Shown piece by piece: positions 16,486-26,417 of a stretch of 64,000 nucleotides of DNA. Under the pieces are notes generated by a model that saw only the letters and a program-made list of their open reading frames with translations, searched no databases and was not told the origin of the DNA. Position numbers and translations under genes: made by a program. The stretch covers positions 186,001-250,000 of the forward strand of contig NZ_JAEG01000001.1 of assembly GCF_000518785.1 (NCBI RefSeq). Reading direction: 5' to 3'. Numbering within the stretch: the stretch's first letter is position 1; each line of letters starts with the position of its first letter. This DNA is from Paenirhizobium selenitireducens ATCC BAA-1503. GTDB lineage: Bacteria; Pseudomonadota; Alphaproteobacteria; Rhizobiales; Rhizobiaceae.

Positions 16486-16922
16486 GGCGAAGGCGCGGGC
16501 CGGTTGGGCAGAAGTCCGACATAGATGGCACCCCAGAGGGCGCCGACGGCAAAGCCGATGGCGGCGTAGAGCGGCTCAAGGCCGGGTGGGGAAAAGTAGG
16601 TGTCTGCGATCGCCACAAAGGTCAGGAAACCGCCGCTGGTAAGGCCGCCGACGAGGATTTCCAGGATATGCAGGCCGCGTCTGGTCAGTCGTCTGGCCAG
16701 CAGGGCATGGGCGATCAGGCCGGCGATGAGGGCTGGAGCGAGCAGGATCGGAAAGACGATGCCAAGCATGAGCCACCAGTCATCATCGAACCCAAGGCCG
16801 CGACCATGGCTGATCGAAACGATGTTCATGTAGATTTCCGCAAACCCGTAGAGCAGCAGGTCCGCCAAGGCCAGCGCGAGGATTGCATTGACGACATTCG
16901 GTCTGGGGGCGGCCAAGCTCAT
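16482..16922 (-). CDS. Four-helix membrane protein of unknown function inserted behind uvrB
   Basis: 146 residues. The ATG overlaps the uvrB stop (ATGA), so translation is probably coupled. Four hydrophobic segments are visible: [66 protein letters not shown] and the last [20 protein letters not shown]. No family is recognised. It lies between the two uvrB tail copies and so seems to have arrived together with a new uvrB 3' end. Confidence 0.7.
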   Translation of the reverse strand: MSLAAPRPNVVNAILALALADLLLYGFAEIYMNIVSISHGRGLGFDDDWWLMLGIVFPILLAPALIAGLIAHALLARRLTRRGLHILEILVGGLTSGGFLTFVAIADTYFSPPGLEPLYAAIGFAVGALWGAIYVGLLPNRPAPSP

Positions 16923-19900
16923 TGCCCCGGCCGGCCGGTCTTGCCCTTGGTGCGGGTCTTGCGTTTCTGGTCGCCCGGATCCTCGTAGGAGCCGGCGCCG
17001 GCCTTGCCGCGCACCAGCGGACGGACGTCTTCGGGCGGCTTTTCCGGCACCTTGCCCGTAACCGGCTTCTCCGTGCGGCCCACCGTCATTTCGTCGAGGC
17101 TGTTCTGGCGGAACAGGCTCCTGGATGCCGGCGTCGGCATGTCGGTGCCCGGGCCCATGTCGTCGAGCGTCGGCTTGGCGAAGTAGGAGGGCGCTGCGCC
17201 GTCACCCTCCCCTTGAGAGGGAGGGTCGGACCGCAGGTCCGGGGTGGGGTGAGCGGCGGTGGAAGGATCACCCCCACCCGCGCGTTCCGCGCGACCTCCC
17301 CCCTCAAGGGGGAGGTGGGTATCCCGCGGCCGGCCGGTCTTGGAGCGGCCGGAGAGCGAGATGCGGGGTTCGCCACCGCGTTCCAGTTGCCGTGCCTCGT
17401 CCTTGGCCATCGGGTCGTCCATGGCGGCCAGTTCTACGGCCTTGAGGCGCTTGATCTCGTCGCGCACGCGGGCGGCGGCCTCGAAGTCGAGGTCGGCGGC
17501 GGCGTCGCGCATCTGCTTTTCCAGCGCGTTCAGGTGGGCCTGGAGATTGCCGCCGACCAGATGGCCGCCATCGGCAAAGCCCTTGCCGGCGACGCCGGAA
17601 ATGTCGGCGCGCACATGGTCGCGCTCGTAGACCGAATCGAGGATGTCGGAAATATGCGCCTTGACCGATTCCGGCGTGATGCCGTGCTCGATATTGTAGG
17701 CGGTCTGCTTCTCGCGGCGGCGCGACGTCTCGTCCATGGCGCGCTGCATCGAGCCGGTGACCTGGTCGGCATAGAGGATGACCTTGCCGTCGACATTGCG
17801 CGCCGCGCGACCGATGGTCTGGATGAGCGACGTCTCCGAGCGCAAAAAGCCTTCCTTGTCGGCGTCGAGGATGGCGACGAAGGCGCATTCGGGAATGTCG
17901 AGGCCCTCGCGCAAGAGGTTGATGCCGACCAGCACGTCGAAGGCGCCGAGCCTGAGGTCGCGGATGATCTCGATGCGCTCCAGCGTGTCGATGTCCGAGT
18001 GCATATAGCGCACGCGAATACCCTGCTCGTGCAGGTATTCGGTGAGGTCTTCCGCCATGCGCTTGGTGAGCACGGTGACCAGCGTGCGGTAGCCCTTCAG
18101 CGCCGTCTCGCGGATTTCGCCGAGCACGTCGTCGACCTGGCTCTTGGCCGGGCGGATCTCGACCGGCGGGTCGATCAGGCCGGTCGGGCGGATGACCTGT
18201 TCGGCGAACACGCCGCCGGCCTGTTCCATCTCCCAGTTGCCGGGCGTCGCCGAAACCGCCACCGTCTGCGGCCGCATGGCATCCCATTCCTCGAAGCGCA
18301 GCGGGCGGTTGTCGAGGCAGGAGGGCAGGCGGAAGCCGTATTCGGCCAGCGTCGCCTTGCGGCGGAAGTCGCCCCGGTACATGCCGCCGATCTGGGAGAC
18401 GGAGACGTGGCTCTCGTCGATGAACAGCAGGGCATTGTCGGGAATGTATTCGAACAGCGTCGGCGGCGGCTCGCCGGGGCGCCGGCCGGTGAGGTAGCGC
18501 GAATAGTTCTCGATGCCGGCGCAGGAGCCGGTGGCCTCCAGCATCTCGACGTCGTAGCGGGTGCGCTGTTCGAGGCGCTGGGCTTCGAGCAGGCGGCCGC
18601 CCTTTTCCAGCTCGGCGAGGCGGACCTTCAACTCCTCCTTGATCGACTTGATGGCGCCGTTCAGCGTCGGCCGCGGTGTGACATAGTGCGAATTGGCGTA
18701 GATCTTCACCGACTTCATCTCGCCGGTCTTGTGGCCGGTCAGGGGATCGAATTCGGTGATCGCGTCGATCTCGTCGCCGAACATCGAGATGCGCCAGGCG
18801 GCATCCTCAAGGTGGGCGGGGAAGATCTCGATGGTGTCGCCGCGGACACGGAAGGAGCCGCGGACGAAGTTGATGTCCTGCCGCTTGTACTGCTGGGCGA
18901 CGAGGTCGGCGAGCAGCTGGCGCTGGTCGAGCCGGTCGCCGACCGTCATCTGGAAGGTCATGGCGGTATAGGTCTCGACCGAGCCGATACCGTAGATGCA
19001 CGAGACGGAGGCGACGATGATGCAGTCGTCGCGCTCGAGGATGGCGCGGGTGGCAGCGTGGCGCATGCGGTCGATCTGTTCGTTGATCGACGATTCCTTC
19101 TCGATGAAGGTGTCGGAGCGCGGCACATAGGCTTCCGGCTGGTAGTAGTCGTAATAGGAGACGAAATATTCCACCGCATTGTCGGGGAAGAAGTTCTTGA
19201 ACTCCGAATAGAGCTGGGCGGCCAGCGTCTTGTTCGGCGCGAGGATGACGGCCGGGCGCTGGGTGGCCTCGATCACCTTGGCCATGGTGAAGGTCTTGCC
19301 GGAGCCGGTGACGCCGAGCAGCACCTGGGTGCGGTCGTCATTGGCCAGACCCTCGACCAGGTCCTTGATCGCCGTCGGCTGGTCGCCGGCCGGCTGGTAG
19401 TCGGAGACCATGCGGATCGGAATGCCGCCCTCGGACTTGTCCGGCCGGGCCGGGCGGTGCGGTGTCCAGATCTTGCCGTCCTTGAACAGCGGATTGCCGC
19501 TCTCGATCAGCGAGGACAGCGCCTCGACGGTGGCGGTGACGGCACCGGGCGCCAGCGTGTCGGCGTCCTCCAGCGACACGTCCATGCCGGCGACGGGATT
19601 GAGGCCGGCGGCCGCACGGGTCTTGGGATCGGAGGAGCCGCCCATCGAGGTGCCGCGCGAACTGCGGCTGGCGCTCGGGCCGACCGCCTTTCCGCTCTCC
19701 GCTGTCTTGGACCCGGTCTTGGCGACCGTCCTGGCAAGTGCAACCTGCTCGGAATGCTTGCGCGCCTCGATCTCGATCTTCTTGCGGTGCTTGCCGGCCT
19801 TGGAGGCGAGCTCGCGCTGGCTCTCGACGGTCGACGCCTCGGCCTCCGCCTCGAGCTGTTTCACCCAGTCGGAGACGGAGCCGGACAATTCGCTCGCCGG

Positions 19901-20023
19901 GACTCGCCGATCCTTCTCGCTTCTCTCGAAGGGCGTCCCGGACAGGGGCGCGCCTTCGAACGATGCCTGGGGAGCCTCCTCGAAACCTGAGGGGGCGGCG
20001 GGATTTTTCGGTGTCTTGGCCAT
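16919..20023 (-). CDS. uvrB: Excinuclease ABC subunit UvrB with long extensions and an in-frame repeat
   Basis: 1034 residues from ATG 20023; E. coli UvrB has 673. About 200 N-terminal residues are a charged, low-complexity extension found in rhizobial UvrB. The canonical protein then begins [18 protein letters not shown], with Walker A GVTGSGKT (237-244), the beta-hairpin [29 protein letters not shown], helicase motifs QTIGRAARN and a UVR domain ([24 protein letters not shown]). Residues of roughly 900-940 are encoded by a palindromic repeat. The C-terminus is basic ([20 protein letters not shown]). It loads onto DNA damage with UvrA and recruits UvrC. Confidence 0.97.
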   Translation of the reverse strand: MAKTPKNPAAPSGFEEAPQASFEGAPLSGTPFERSEKDRRVPASELSGSVSDWVKQLEAEAEASTVESQRELASKAGKHRKKIEIEARKHSEQVALARTVAKTGSKTAESGKAVGPSASRSSRGTSMGGSSDPKTRAAAGLNPVAGMDVSLEDADTLAPGAVTATVEALSSLIESGNPLFKDGKIWTPHRPARPDKSEGGIPIRMVSDYQPAGDQPTAIKDLVEGLANDDRTQVLLGVTGSGKTFTMAKVIEATQRPAVILAPNKTLAAQLYSEFKNFFPDNAVEYFVSYYDYYQPEAYVPRSDTFIEKESSINEQIDRMRHAATRAILERDDCIIVASVSCIYGIGSVETYTAMTFQMTVGDRLDQRQLLADLVAQQYKRQDINFVRGSFRVRGDTIEIFPAHLEDAAWRISMFGDEIDAITEFDPLTGHKTGEMKSVKIYANSHYVTPRPTLNGAIKSIKEELKVRLAELEKGGRLLEAQRLEQRTRYDVEMLEATGSCAGIENYSRYLTGRRPGEPPPTLFEYIPDNALLFIDESHVSVSQIGGMYRGDFRRKATLAEYGFRLPSCLDNRPLRFEEWDAMRPQTVAVSATPGNWEMEQAGGVFAEQVIRPTGLIDPPVEIRPAKSQVDDVLGEIRETALKGYRTLVTVLTKRMAEDLTEYLHEQGIRVRYMHSDIDTLERIEIIRDLRLGAFDVLVGINLLREGLDIPECAFVAILDADKEGFLRSETSLIQTIGRAARNVDGKVILYADQVTGSMQRAMDETSRRREKQTAYNIEHGITPESVKAHISDILDSVYERDHVRADISGVAGKGFADGGHLVGGNLQAHLNALEKQMRDAAADLDFEAAARVRDEIKRLKAVELAAMDDPMAKDEARQLERGGEPRISLSGRSKTGRPRDTHLPLEGGGRAERAGGGDPSTAAHPTPDLRSDPPSQGEGDGAAPSYFAKPTLDDMGPGTDMPTPASRSLFRQNSLDEMTVGRTEKPVTGKVPEKPPEDVRPLVRGKAGAGSYEDPGDQKRKTRTKGKTGRPGQ
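17205..17325 (-). repeat. Composite palindromic element inside the uvrB reading frame
   Basis: Four short hairpins lie in a row: CCCTCC/GGGAGG, GGACC/GGTCC, CGCGCG/CGCGCG-type and CCTCCCCC/GGGGGAGG. The outer modules match the CTCCCC-CTTG hairpins of the 14.9-15.3 kb intergenic repeats. The element is in frame and adds about 40 residues (from [10 protein letters not shown] to [11 protein letters not shown]) between the UVR domain and the C-terminal tail. No frameshift or stop results. Confidence 0.75.
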
Positions 20024-20287
20024 GCGGCGAATATGGCGAGAGTCAGTGCGAAAGGAAAGGGGCGCCAACCGAAAACGAGAACAAAAAAGCAACTGCTGTC
20101 GTCCTGCTGACGGAAACTGTCAGGGGGACGAACGGGAGGTGCGCGGGGCTTGCGCCGTGCCCACAACGGCCGCGCTGCTACCGGGCGCCTTCGTTGCGTC
20201 GGGCGCCTTGCCGCAGGCACGGTCGATGCTAGGATGCATGGCCGGCATATGGCAGCAGGATGGAGGCCGGCGGAGCGGGAGGCTTGC

Positions 20288-21226
20288 ATGGCGGAAACCG
20301 CGTTGGACAGGCTGATGCCCGGACCCGACGCGCTGGCGCGCATCAGGGCCGAGATCGACGGCTACAATGCGGAACGGCCGCGGGTGGCGCGTCAGGCGCA
20401 GATGCGGCTGGCGGCCTATTTCGCCGGATGGGCGCTGGTCTCCGCCGCGATCTGCTGGCCGCTCGTTGTCGGAGGCTACGGCCGGATGTTCGGCCTTGCC
20501 TGCGTCGCCATCCTGTTCAGCGGCTACTTCCTCTACGATCGGGCGATCGCCGCGCGCGACGGCTTTCGCCAGACCTTGCGCGACCGACTTCTGCCGTCGC
20601 TCTTCGGCTTCGTCGACGATCTCCGCTACAGCAGTAACGGCTCCTCGCGTTTTCTGGAGAGGATGCCCGGCAACGAATTCCTGCGCCGGACCGACAGCCG
20701 TCATCGCGACCTGCTGTCGGGCACCCATGAAGGATTCGCGTTCACCCTGTGCGAGACGGAGCTTTCGGTCGGCAGCGGCAGCAAGCGCGAAGTGACCTTC
20801 GACGGCGTGATCGTCGCCTTCCAGCAGGAGAACGGCTTTCCCGGCACGCTGCTGGCGGCAAGGAGACCGGGGCGATTGGCCAAGGCGATCCGCGGCCTGT
20901 TCGACGACGGGCGTCTGACCGAGATCAAGAGTGGCGACGATGGCATCGATGCGAGCCATGAGTTCCGCTCAGACGATCCGCAGTCCGCCATGCCGCGCGT
21001 CGCGGCGATGGCAAAGGCCCTCGACTATCTGTCCGATGTCTGGCCAGAAGGCGTGGTCCGCATTGCCGTTCGCCATAAGGACGGCTTCCTGCTGGTGCCG
21101 ACAAAAAAGGACTTCTTCGAGCTGCCGCCGATCGGCGTGCCGCTCGACTTCGAGCGCCATGTGCAGCCGATGATAGCGGATCTGATGACGTTGCTGGCGA
21201 CCGCGCGACTGGTCAGCCGGATATAA
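20288..21226 (+). CDS. DUF3137 domain membrane protein
   Basis: 312 residues, ATG with GGGAGG six bases upstream. Two hydrophobic segments (about 37-60 and 65-85) follow a short N-terminal helical part; the rest is cytosolic. The soluble part (FVDDLRYSSNG...THEGFAFTLCETELS...VTFDGVIVAFQQE) fits DUF3137, named after bacterial proteins with this FxGxxxxF-type beta domain. The function is unknown. The gene is convergent with the GGDEF-EAL gene. Confidence 0.75.
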   Translation: MAETALDRLMPGPDALARIRAEIDGYNAERPRVARQAQMRLAAYFAGWALVSAAICWPLVVGGYGRMFGLACVAILFSGYFLYDRAIAARDGFRQTLRDRLLPSLFGFVDDLRYSSNGSSRFLERMPGNEFLRRTDSRHRDLLSGTHEGFAFTLCETELSVGSGSKREVTFDGVIVAFQQENGFPGTLLAARRPGRLAKAIRGLFDDGRLTEIKSGDDGIDASHEFRSDDPQSAMPRVAAMAKALDYLSDVWPEGVVRIAVRHKDGFLLVPTKKDFFELPPIGVPLDFERHVQPMIADLMTLLATARLVSRI

Positions 21227-21238
21227 CGGGAAAGCGGC

Positions 21239-23329
21239 TCAGGCGACGGCCCTGCGGTTGTCCTTGGCCTCGCCGCGGCGTGCGATCCAGGCGACCAGGC
21301 TCTCGACCGGCATCGGCCGGGCGAAATGGTAGCCCTGGGCGATTCGGCAGCCGAGGGACTCGAGCACGGCGGCGTCCTGTTCGGTCTCGACGCCCTCGAC
21401 GACGATGTCGAGCTTGAGAGCGTTGCCGAGGCCGACGAGGGCGGCGATCAGGTCCTGGTTGGCGCGCGAATCCGCCACGCCCTTGGCGAAGCTGCGGTCG
21501 ATTTTCAGCCGGTCGACCTTCAGGCTGATCAGATAGGCGAGCGACGAGTGGCCCATGCCGAAATCGTCGACGGCCAGCTTGTAGCCGGCATTCTCCAGCC
21601 GCTTCAACTGATAGCCCGCGCCCTCGGTGTCGAGGATCGCCTCTTCGGTGATCTCGATCTCCAGCCGGGCCGGATTGATTCCGTGCTGCGAGGTCACGAG
21701 TTCCAGCATGTCGGCGACGGAATAGAGGGCAAATTCGCGCGGCGAGACGTTGAGCGCGACGGTGACCTCCGCCAGGTCGAGCGCGGGAAGGCGGCTGAGC
21801 AGGCGGCAAACGGCGGCGGCGACATGGGCGGTCAATGACTCGGCCAGATGCAGCGATTGCGCGGCGGCGACGATCTCGGGCGGAGACACGAAACCGAGTT
21901 GCGGGTGGTGCCAGCGTACGAGCGCCTCGAAGCCGGCAATGGCTCCGGATTCGAGATCGACCTGCGGCTGGAACCATGTCTCGACGGCGCCGCCGTGAAT
22001 GGCGGCTTCGAGATCCTGCTCGACCAGACGCTGCCGATCGGCGAGCGCCTTGAGGCCCGGATCGAATTCGCGGATCTGCCGGCGGCCCTTGCCCTTGGCA
22101 TCGTAGAGCGCCATGTCGGCCGATGCGAGCAGTTCGTCGGCGCTTGTGGCATGGTCGGGAAAGGTCGCCAGACCCATGCTGAGCGCGATGACCGACTGGC
22201 TGCCACCGAAGGCGATGGGCGCGAGGCTTGCTTGCAACAGCGACTCCGCATGATCGCGGCAACGCCATCTGGCGTTCGGGCCGGACACGATGACGGCGAA
22301 TTCGTCTCCACCCAGGCGGGCGATCAGACCGTCGTCGCGGACCGTTGCGCTGAGACGCTCTCCCACCGCGCGCAGCAGCGCATCGCCGGCGCTGTGGCCG
22401 AGCGTGTCGTTGATCTGCTTGAAGCGGTCCAGGTCGATCAGCAGCAGCGCGACTTCGCCGCCGATGGTTTTCGCCTTCGCGATGTCGCCAAGAAGACGAC
22501 CGTTGAAATGCATGCGGTTGGCAAGCCCGGTGATCGTGTCACGATTGGCCAGGACCTCGAGCCGGGAGTTTTTCTGCTGGATGTCCTCATTGGCGATTTC
22601 AAGGGATTCCGCGAGCGTGGTCGCTTCCAGCTTGGCGATCTCGTTGCTGACGAACACGCGCTCGGCGGTGAGATTGCTCTGCACCATCACGACCATCAGG
22701 CCCAGAACGTCGAGCGCCATGATCACGGCCGAGGAGCCGCCCAGATAGGACAGCCAGACGACGATCGACAGGAGGATCGGCAGGGCAAAGGCCATCGACA
22801 TTTGCGAGTAGCCGATGCCACGAATCATGGAACCGGCGGAGATTCCGACCATGATCAGGCTGATGGTGGCATCCTTGCCCGCAGCGTTGAAATCCGGAAT
22901 GCAGAACGGGAGCGAGGCCCAGATCAGACCGGACAGCAGCGCGCCGCCCGACATGAAGCGCAGCGCATAGTCGGGGTCGGTCTCCAGATAGTTGAAACGC
23001 ACCAGCCGGTGGACCGACAGGGCGCGATAGACCGCTGAGAGTACGGTTGCCGACAGCCACACGGCGATGGGCAGCGACAGACCGTTGCCGAGCAAGACAA
23101 TCAGGGCGGCAGACAACGAGATGGCAATGTTGAAGGACAGCGTGGAGCGTAACCCGCTGACGATGTGGGTCGCCTGTGCCCGTCTCGTGGCGGACAGCAA
23201 TTCGGTGGCTGGGGGAATTGCTTGCTGAATCAATTGCAATATCCGATTGAAAATCGCTTTTTCGGAAAAACGGATGTGATCCCTAGTCTGCATGCTCGCA
23301 TGATTCTGATAAAATTCATTTAACGCCAT
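21239..23329 (-). CDS. Membrane-bound GGDEF-EAL protein (diguanylate cyclase/phosphodiesterase)
   Basis: About 696 residues. Six or so hydrophobic segments occupy residues 40-210 as an undefined sensor. The GGDEF domain is complete (RLGGDEFAVI with NDTLGHSAGDALLR) and the EAL domain also keeps its catalytic set (GFEALVRW, DDFGMGHSSLAYL, EGVETEQD). Both cyclic-di-GMP synthesis and breakdown are therefore possible. The start is uncertain: ATG 23329 (MALNEF) is used; TTG 23365 and ATG 23293 (MQTRDH) are alternatives, and none has a strong ribosome binding site. Confidence 0.9.
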   Translation of the reverse strand: MALNEFYQNHASMQTRDHIRFSEKAIFNRILQLIQQAIPPATELLSATRRAQATHIVSGLRSTLSFNIAISLSAALIVLLGNGLSLPIAVWLSATVLSAVYRALSVHRLVRFNYLETDPDYALRFMSGGALLSGLIWASLPFCIPDFNAAGKDATISLIMVGISAGSMIRGIGYSQMSMAFALPILLSIVVWLSYLGGSSAVIMALDVLGLMVVMVQSNLTAERVFVSNEIAKLEATTLAESLEIANEDIQQKNSRLEVLANRDTITGLANRMHFNGRLLGDIAKAKTIGGEVALLLIDLDRFKQINDTLGHSAGDALLRAVGERLSATVRDDGLIARLGGDEFAVIVSGPNARWRCRDHAESLLQASLAPIAFGGSQSVIALSMGLATFPDHATSADELLASADMALYDAKGKGRRQIREFDPGLKALADRQRLVEQDLEAAIHGGAVETWFQPQVDLESGAIAGFEALVRWHHPQLGFVSPPEIVAAAQSLHLAESLTAHVAAAVCRLLSRLPALDLAEVTVALNVSPREFALYSVADMLELVTSQHGINPARLEIEITEEAILDTEGAGYQLKRLENAGYKLAVDDFGMGHSSLAYLISLKVDRLKIDRSFAKGVADSRANQDLIAALVGLGNALKLDIVVEGVETEQDAAVLESLGCRIAQGYHFARPMPVESLVAWIARRGEAKDNRRAVA

Positions 23330-23547
23330 CGGGGCGGGCGAACGCGCCTTCCTTTTGGTGGCCAATCTTGCGCACTTTGGGTTGCATTGTCCCTGCGTCG
23401 CAGGGGTGTCGCGATGCAGGCCAATTGGACGCGACTCGGCTCTTGCGGCATGATTTGACGATCGGCAGCGGATTCGCTATCGACGCCGCCCGATCGTCCA
23501 TCGCCGCGCAGGGCCGACGTCCCCATCATCAATGCCAAGGAATGCTC

Positions 23548-23898
23548 ATGCCGACCTTCAGTCCCGCCGCCGTCTGGCCGATCATAATGCTGGCGCTTTC
23601 CAACGTGTTCATGACCTTCGCCTGGTACGGTCACCTCAAGTTCAAGGGTTCGGCGATCTTCGTGGCAATTCTGGTCAGTTGGGGGATCGCCTTCTTCGAA
23701 TATTGCCTGGCGGTGCCCGCCAACCGGATCGGTTCGCAGGCCTACTCGGCGGCCCAGCTGAAGACGATCCAGGAGGTCATCACACTGCTGGTATTTTCCG
23801 GGTTCTCGGTCTTCTGGCTGAAGGAATCGCTGACGATCAACCATTTCCTCGGTTTTGCGCTGATCGCCGGCGGCGCGGCGCTGATCTTTCGCGCCTGA
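23548..23898 (+). CDS. DMT family protein (DUF486)
   Basis: 116 residues, ATG with AAGGA seven bases upstream. It has four hydrophobic helices, and the conserved blocks SNVFMTFAWYGHLKF, SWGIAFFEYCLAVPANRIG and QLKTIQEVITLLVFSGFS are diagnostic of DUF486. These are half-size relatives of drug/metabolite transporters and probably dimerise in the inner membrane. The substrate is unknown. Confidence 0.9.
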   Translation: MPTFSPAAVWPIIMLALSNVFMTFAWYGHLKFKGSAIFVAILVSWGIAFFEYCLAVPANRIGSQAYSAAQLKTIQEVITLLVFSGFSVFWLKESLTINHFLGFALIAGGAALIFRA

Positions 23899-23928
23899 TC
23901 GGGGGCGCGCTCGACGGCGGGTCGCTGC

Positions 23929-24321
23929 CTATTCCGCCGGAACCGGCGTCGGCTTTCCCTCGTGGTCGAGTGCCACCATGACGAAGGTTGCCGCGGTCAC
24001 CTTTTCCATGGTGTGGGTGAGGTAGCGCTGCGCCCAGACCTCGACGGCAAGCGTCATCGAGGTGCGTCCGACCCTGGTGATGTCGGTATAGACGCAGAGC
24101 GTGTCGCCGATCTTGACCGGCATGGCGAAGGCCATTTCCTGCACGGCGGCTGTCACGACGCGACCGCGGGCGCGTTCGGCGGCGCGGATGCCGCAGGCGA
24201 GGTCCATCTGCGCCATGACCCAGCCGCCGAAAATGTCGCCGGCGGCATTGGCGTCGCCCGGCATGGCAAGCGTCCTCAAGGTGAGTTCGCCGGTCGTTGC
24301 TGCTGCGCTGCGCATCGTCAT
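23929..24321 (-). CDS. Acyl-CoA thioesterase, hotdog fold (YciA-like)
   Basis: 130 residues. The hotdog signature LAMPGDANAAGDIFGGWVMAQMDLACG, with the catalytic Asp in GDIFGGW, and the following RVVTAAVQEMAFAMPVKIGDTLCVYTDI match the YciA/acyl-CoA thioesterase II-like cytosolic group. It hydrolyses medium- to long-chain acyl-CoA. Two ATGs two codons apart compete; the second (24315) has GGA at the better distance. Confidence 0.93.
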   Translation of the reverse strand: MTMRSAAATTGELTLRTLAMPGDANAAGDIFGGWVMAQMDLACGIRAAERARGRVVTAAVQEMAFAMPVKIGDTLCVYTDITRVGRTSMTLAVEVWAQRYLTHTMEKVTAATFVMVALDHEGKPTPVPAE

Positions 24322-24530
24322 TCCAATCTGCGGTCATGGGACACCGCGATCCCCGGACAGGAATCGTTCGGCTGGTCCGTTGACGTTATGAAATCGTTGG
24401 GCCGCGGGCAACATGCCGCTGTCCGACGTGGAGCTTAAGCACCCCCACCAAATTTAGGGTATCGTCGTTTATCGATTTCGTAAGTTTCGTATGGGATCAT
24501 TTCCAATGAAAAGTGAGGGGAGTCACAACC

Positions 24531-26348
24531 GTGAAGAACTTTAGCATCTCGACGAGGCTGTATCTGTTGGTGGTATTGGCGCTTTGCGTGCTGGTAGCGA
24601 CGCTGACCTTCAGCCTGTTCTATTCCTACAACTCCCTGTCGAATGAACGTCGCGCCGGCCTCGCTTCGATCGACCAGACGGCGCTCGCGGTCTTCTCCAG
24701 GTATCACAAGATGGAGCAGGACGGAGCGCTGACGCGGGAAGAGGCGCAGGCCAAATCTCTCGAGGTCATCGGCGCCATGCGCTACGGCAAGGACGGTTAT
24801 CTCTGGGTCAACGACATGGTGGCCCATATGATCATGCATCCGATCAAGCCGGAATTGAACGGCAAGGATCTGTCCGACCTGAAGGATCCCAATGGCAAGC
24901 ATATCTTCCTGGAATTCGTAAAGACCGTTAAGGCGAGCAAGGAAGGCTTCGTTGACTACTACTGGCCGAAGCCGGGCTTCGAAGCTCCCGTGCTGAAGTT
25001 CTCCCACGTCGTCGGCTTCGAGCCCTGGGGCTGGATCGTCGGCACTGGCGTCTATGCCGATGACCTTGCAGTCATGTTTTACAGCGCCGCCATGTGGTTC
25101 GGCGCCATCATCGCCGCCAGCGTCATCATCATTATCGCCTGCGCCTATGCCGTGGTTCGCAGCGTCGTTGGTCCGGTCGGCCGCCTGAAGAATGCCATGG
25201 GCCGGATCGCCGAGGAAAAGGTCGATACCGAGATCGTCGATGCCGGTCGCCGGGACGAGATCGGTGGCATGGCCGACGCGTTGATCGTCCTGCGCGACTC
25301 GGTGCGCGACCGCATCACCATGCGCGGCCGGGAAGCCGAACAGCAGCAGCGGCTCGATGCGGAGCGGCACAACAACGAGACGGTCCTGCGCACGTCGTCC
25401 GAGCGGCAGAACTATGCCATCCATCAGATCGGCGATGCGCTGGAGCTGCTGGCTCAGGGCGATCTGACGGTCAATGTCGGCGAGATCGGCGCCGAGTATG
25501 ACAAGCTGCGTCGTGACTTCAACGCCGCCGTGACCGCGCTCAGCAGCGTCATGGGCTCGATCAACCAGACCAGCAATGTGGTGAGCGACAGCGCCGGCGA
25601 CATCAGCGAGGCGACCAACAACCTGTCACGCCGCACCGAGCAGCAGGCCGCAGCCCTCGAGGAGACCGCCGCCGCGCTCGATGAAATCACCGTCGCGGTG
25701 CGCACCGCCTCGGACCGCGCCAATGAAGCCCGCGACATGGTGGCCGAAACCAAGAAGAGCGCCAACCGCTCCGGCGAGATCGTCCGCAACGCGGTCGACG
25801 CCATGGGCCGCATCGAGAGCTCTTCGAGCCGCATCAACCAGATCATCTCGGTGATCGACGAGATCGCCTTCCAGACCAACCTGCTGGCGCTTAATGCCGG
25901 GGTCGAGGCGGCGCGTGCCGGTGAGGCGGGCCGCGGCTTTGCCGTCGTCGCCCAGGAAGTGCGCGAACTCGCCCAGCGCTCGGCCAATGCGGCCAAGGAG
26001 ATCAAGACGCTGATCAGCGACTCGGCTGCCGAAGTCGGCAACGGGGTGGCGCTGGTGCGCTCGACGGGCGAAGCCCTGGTGGAGATCGAGAAGCTGGTCA
26101 ACCAGGTCAACGATCACGTCAACAGCATCGCCACCGCTTCGCGCGAACAGGCGACCGGCCTGCAGGAGATCAACACCTCGGTCAACCACATGGACCAGAT
26201 GACCCAGCAGAACGCCGCCATGGTCGAGGAAACCTCGGCCGCCGGCCAGACGCTGGCGGAAGAGAGCCGCCACCTGCGCGAACTGCTGTCGCGCCTCAGG
26301 CTCGATCCGAGCGCCTCGGTGCAGTCGAGCCGGCGCCGCGCCGCCTGA
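24531..26348 (+). CDS. Methyl-accepting chemotaxis protein with Cache sensor
   Basis: 605 residues from GTG 24531, preceded by GAGGGGAG at eight bases. Layout: first transmembrane helix (9-30), periplasmic single-Cache domain (about 35-180, with GKDGYLWVNDMVAHMIMHPIKPEL typical of sCache_2), second helix (about 188-212), HAMP, and a long signalling coiled coil. The hairpin tip region reads IDEIAFQTNLLALNAGVEAARAGEAGRGFAVVAQEVRELAQRS. No C-terminal CheR-binding pentapeptide is present. sCache_2 receptors often bind small organic acids; the ligand here is unknown. It is followed by a strong bidirectional terminator. Confidence 0.95.
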   Translation: MKNFSISTRLYLLVVLALCVLVATLTFSLFYSYNSLSNERRAGLASIDQTALAVFSRYHKMEQDGALTREEAQAKSLEVIGAMRYGKDGYLWVNDMVAHMIMHPIKPELNGKDLSDLKDPNGKHIFLEFVKTVKASKEGFVDYYWPKPGFEAPVLKFSHVVGFEPWGWIVGTGVYADDLAVMFYSAAMWFGAIIAASVIIIIACAYAVVRSVVGPVGRLKNAMGRIAEEKVDTEIVDAGRRDEIGGMADALIVLRDSVRDRITMRGREAEQQQRLDAERHNNETVLRTSSERQNYAIHQIGDALELLAQGDLTVNVGEIGAEYDKLRRDFNAAVTALSSVMGSINQTSNVVSDSAGDISEATNNLSRRTEQQAAALEETAAALDEITVAVRTASDRANEARDMVAETKKSANRSGEIVRNAVDAMGRIESSSSRINQIISVIDEIAFQTNLLALNAGVEAARAGEAGRGFAVVAQEVRELAQRSANAAKEIKTLISDSAAEVGNGVALVRSTGEALVEIEKLVNQVNDHVNSIATASREQATGLQEINTSVNHMDQMTQQNAAMVEETSAAGQTLAEESRHLRELLSRLRLDPSASVQSSRRRAA

Positions 26349-26365
26349 ACAATGCCATGAACGGA

Positions 26366-26398
26366 AAAGCGCCGGCGGGGTCCTCCCGCCGGCGCTTT
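26366..26398. terminator. Bidirectional intrinsic terminator
   Basis: A 14-bp perfect stem AAAGCGCCGGCGGG / CCCGCCGGCGCTTT with a 5-base loop lies between the convergent chemotaxis receptor gene and the gene at 26418. T-rich tails are present in both directions. Confidence 0.9.
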
Positions 26399-26417
26399 CG
26401 TTTGTTCGGTCGTGTGG

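Noticed and set aside
16922..19990. A 1022-codon open frame antisense to uvrB
   Set aside because: It follows the codon periodicity of the uvrB strand, is rich in Arg/Gly/Val as expected of GC-rich shadows, and resembles no family.
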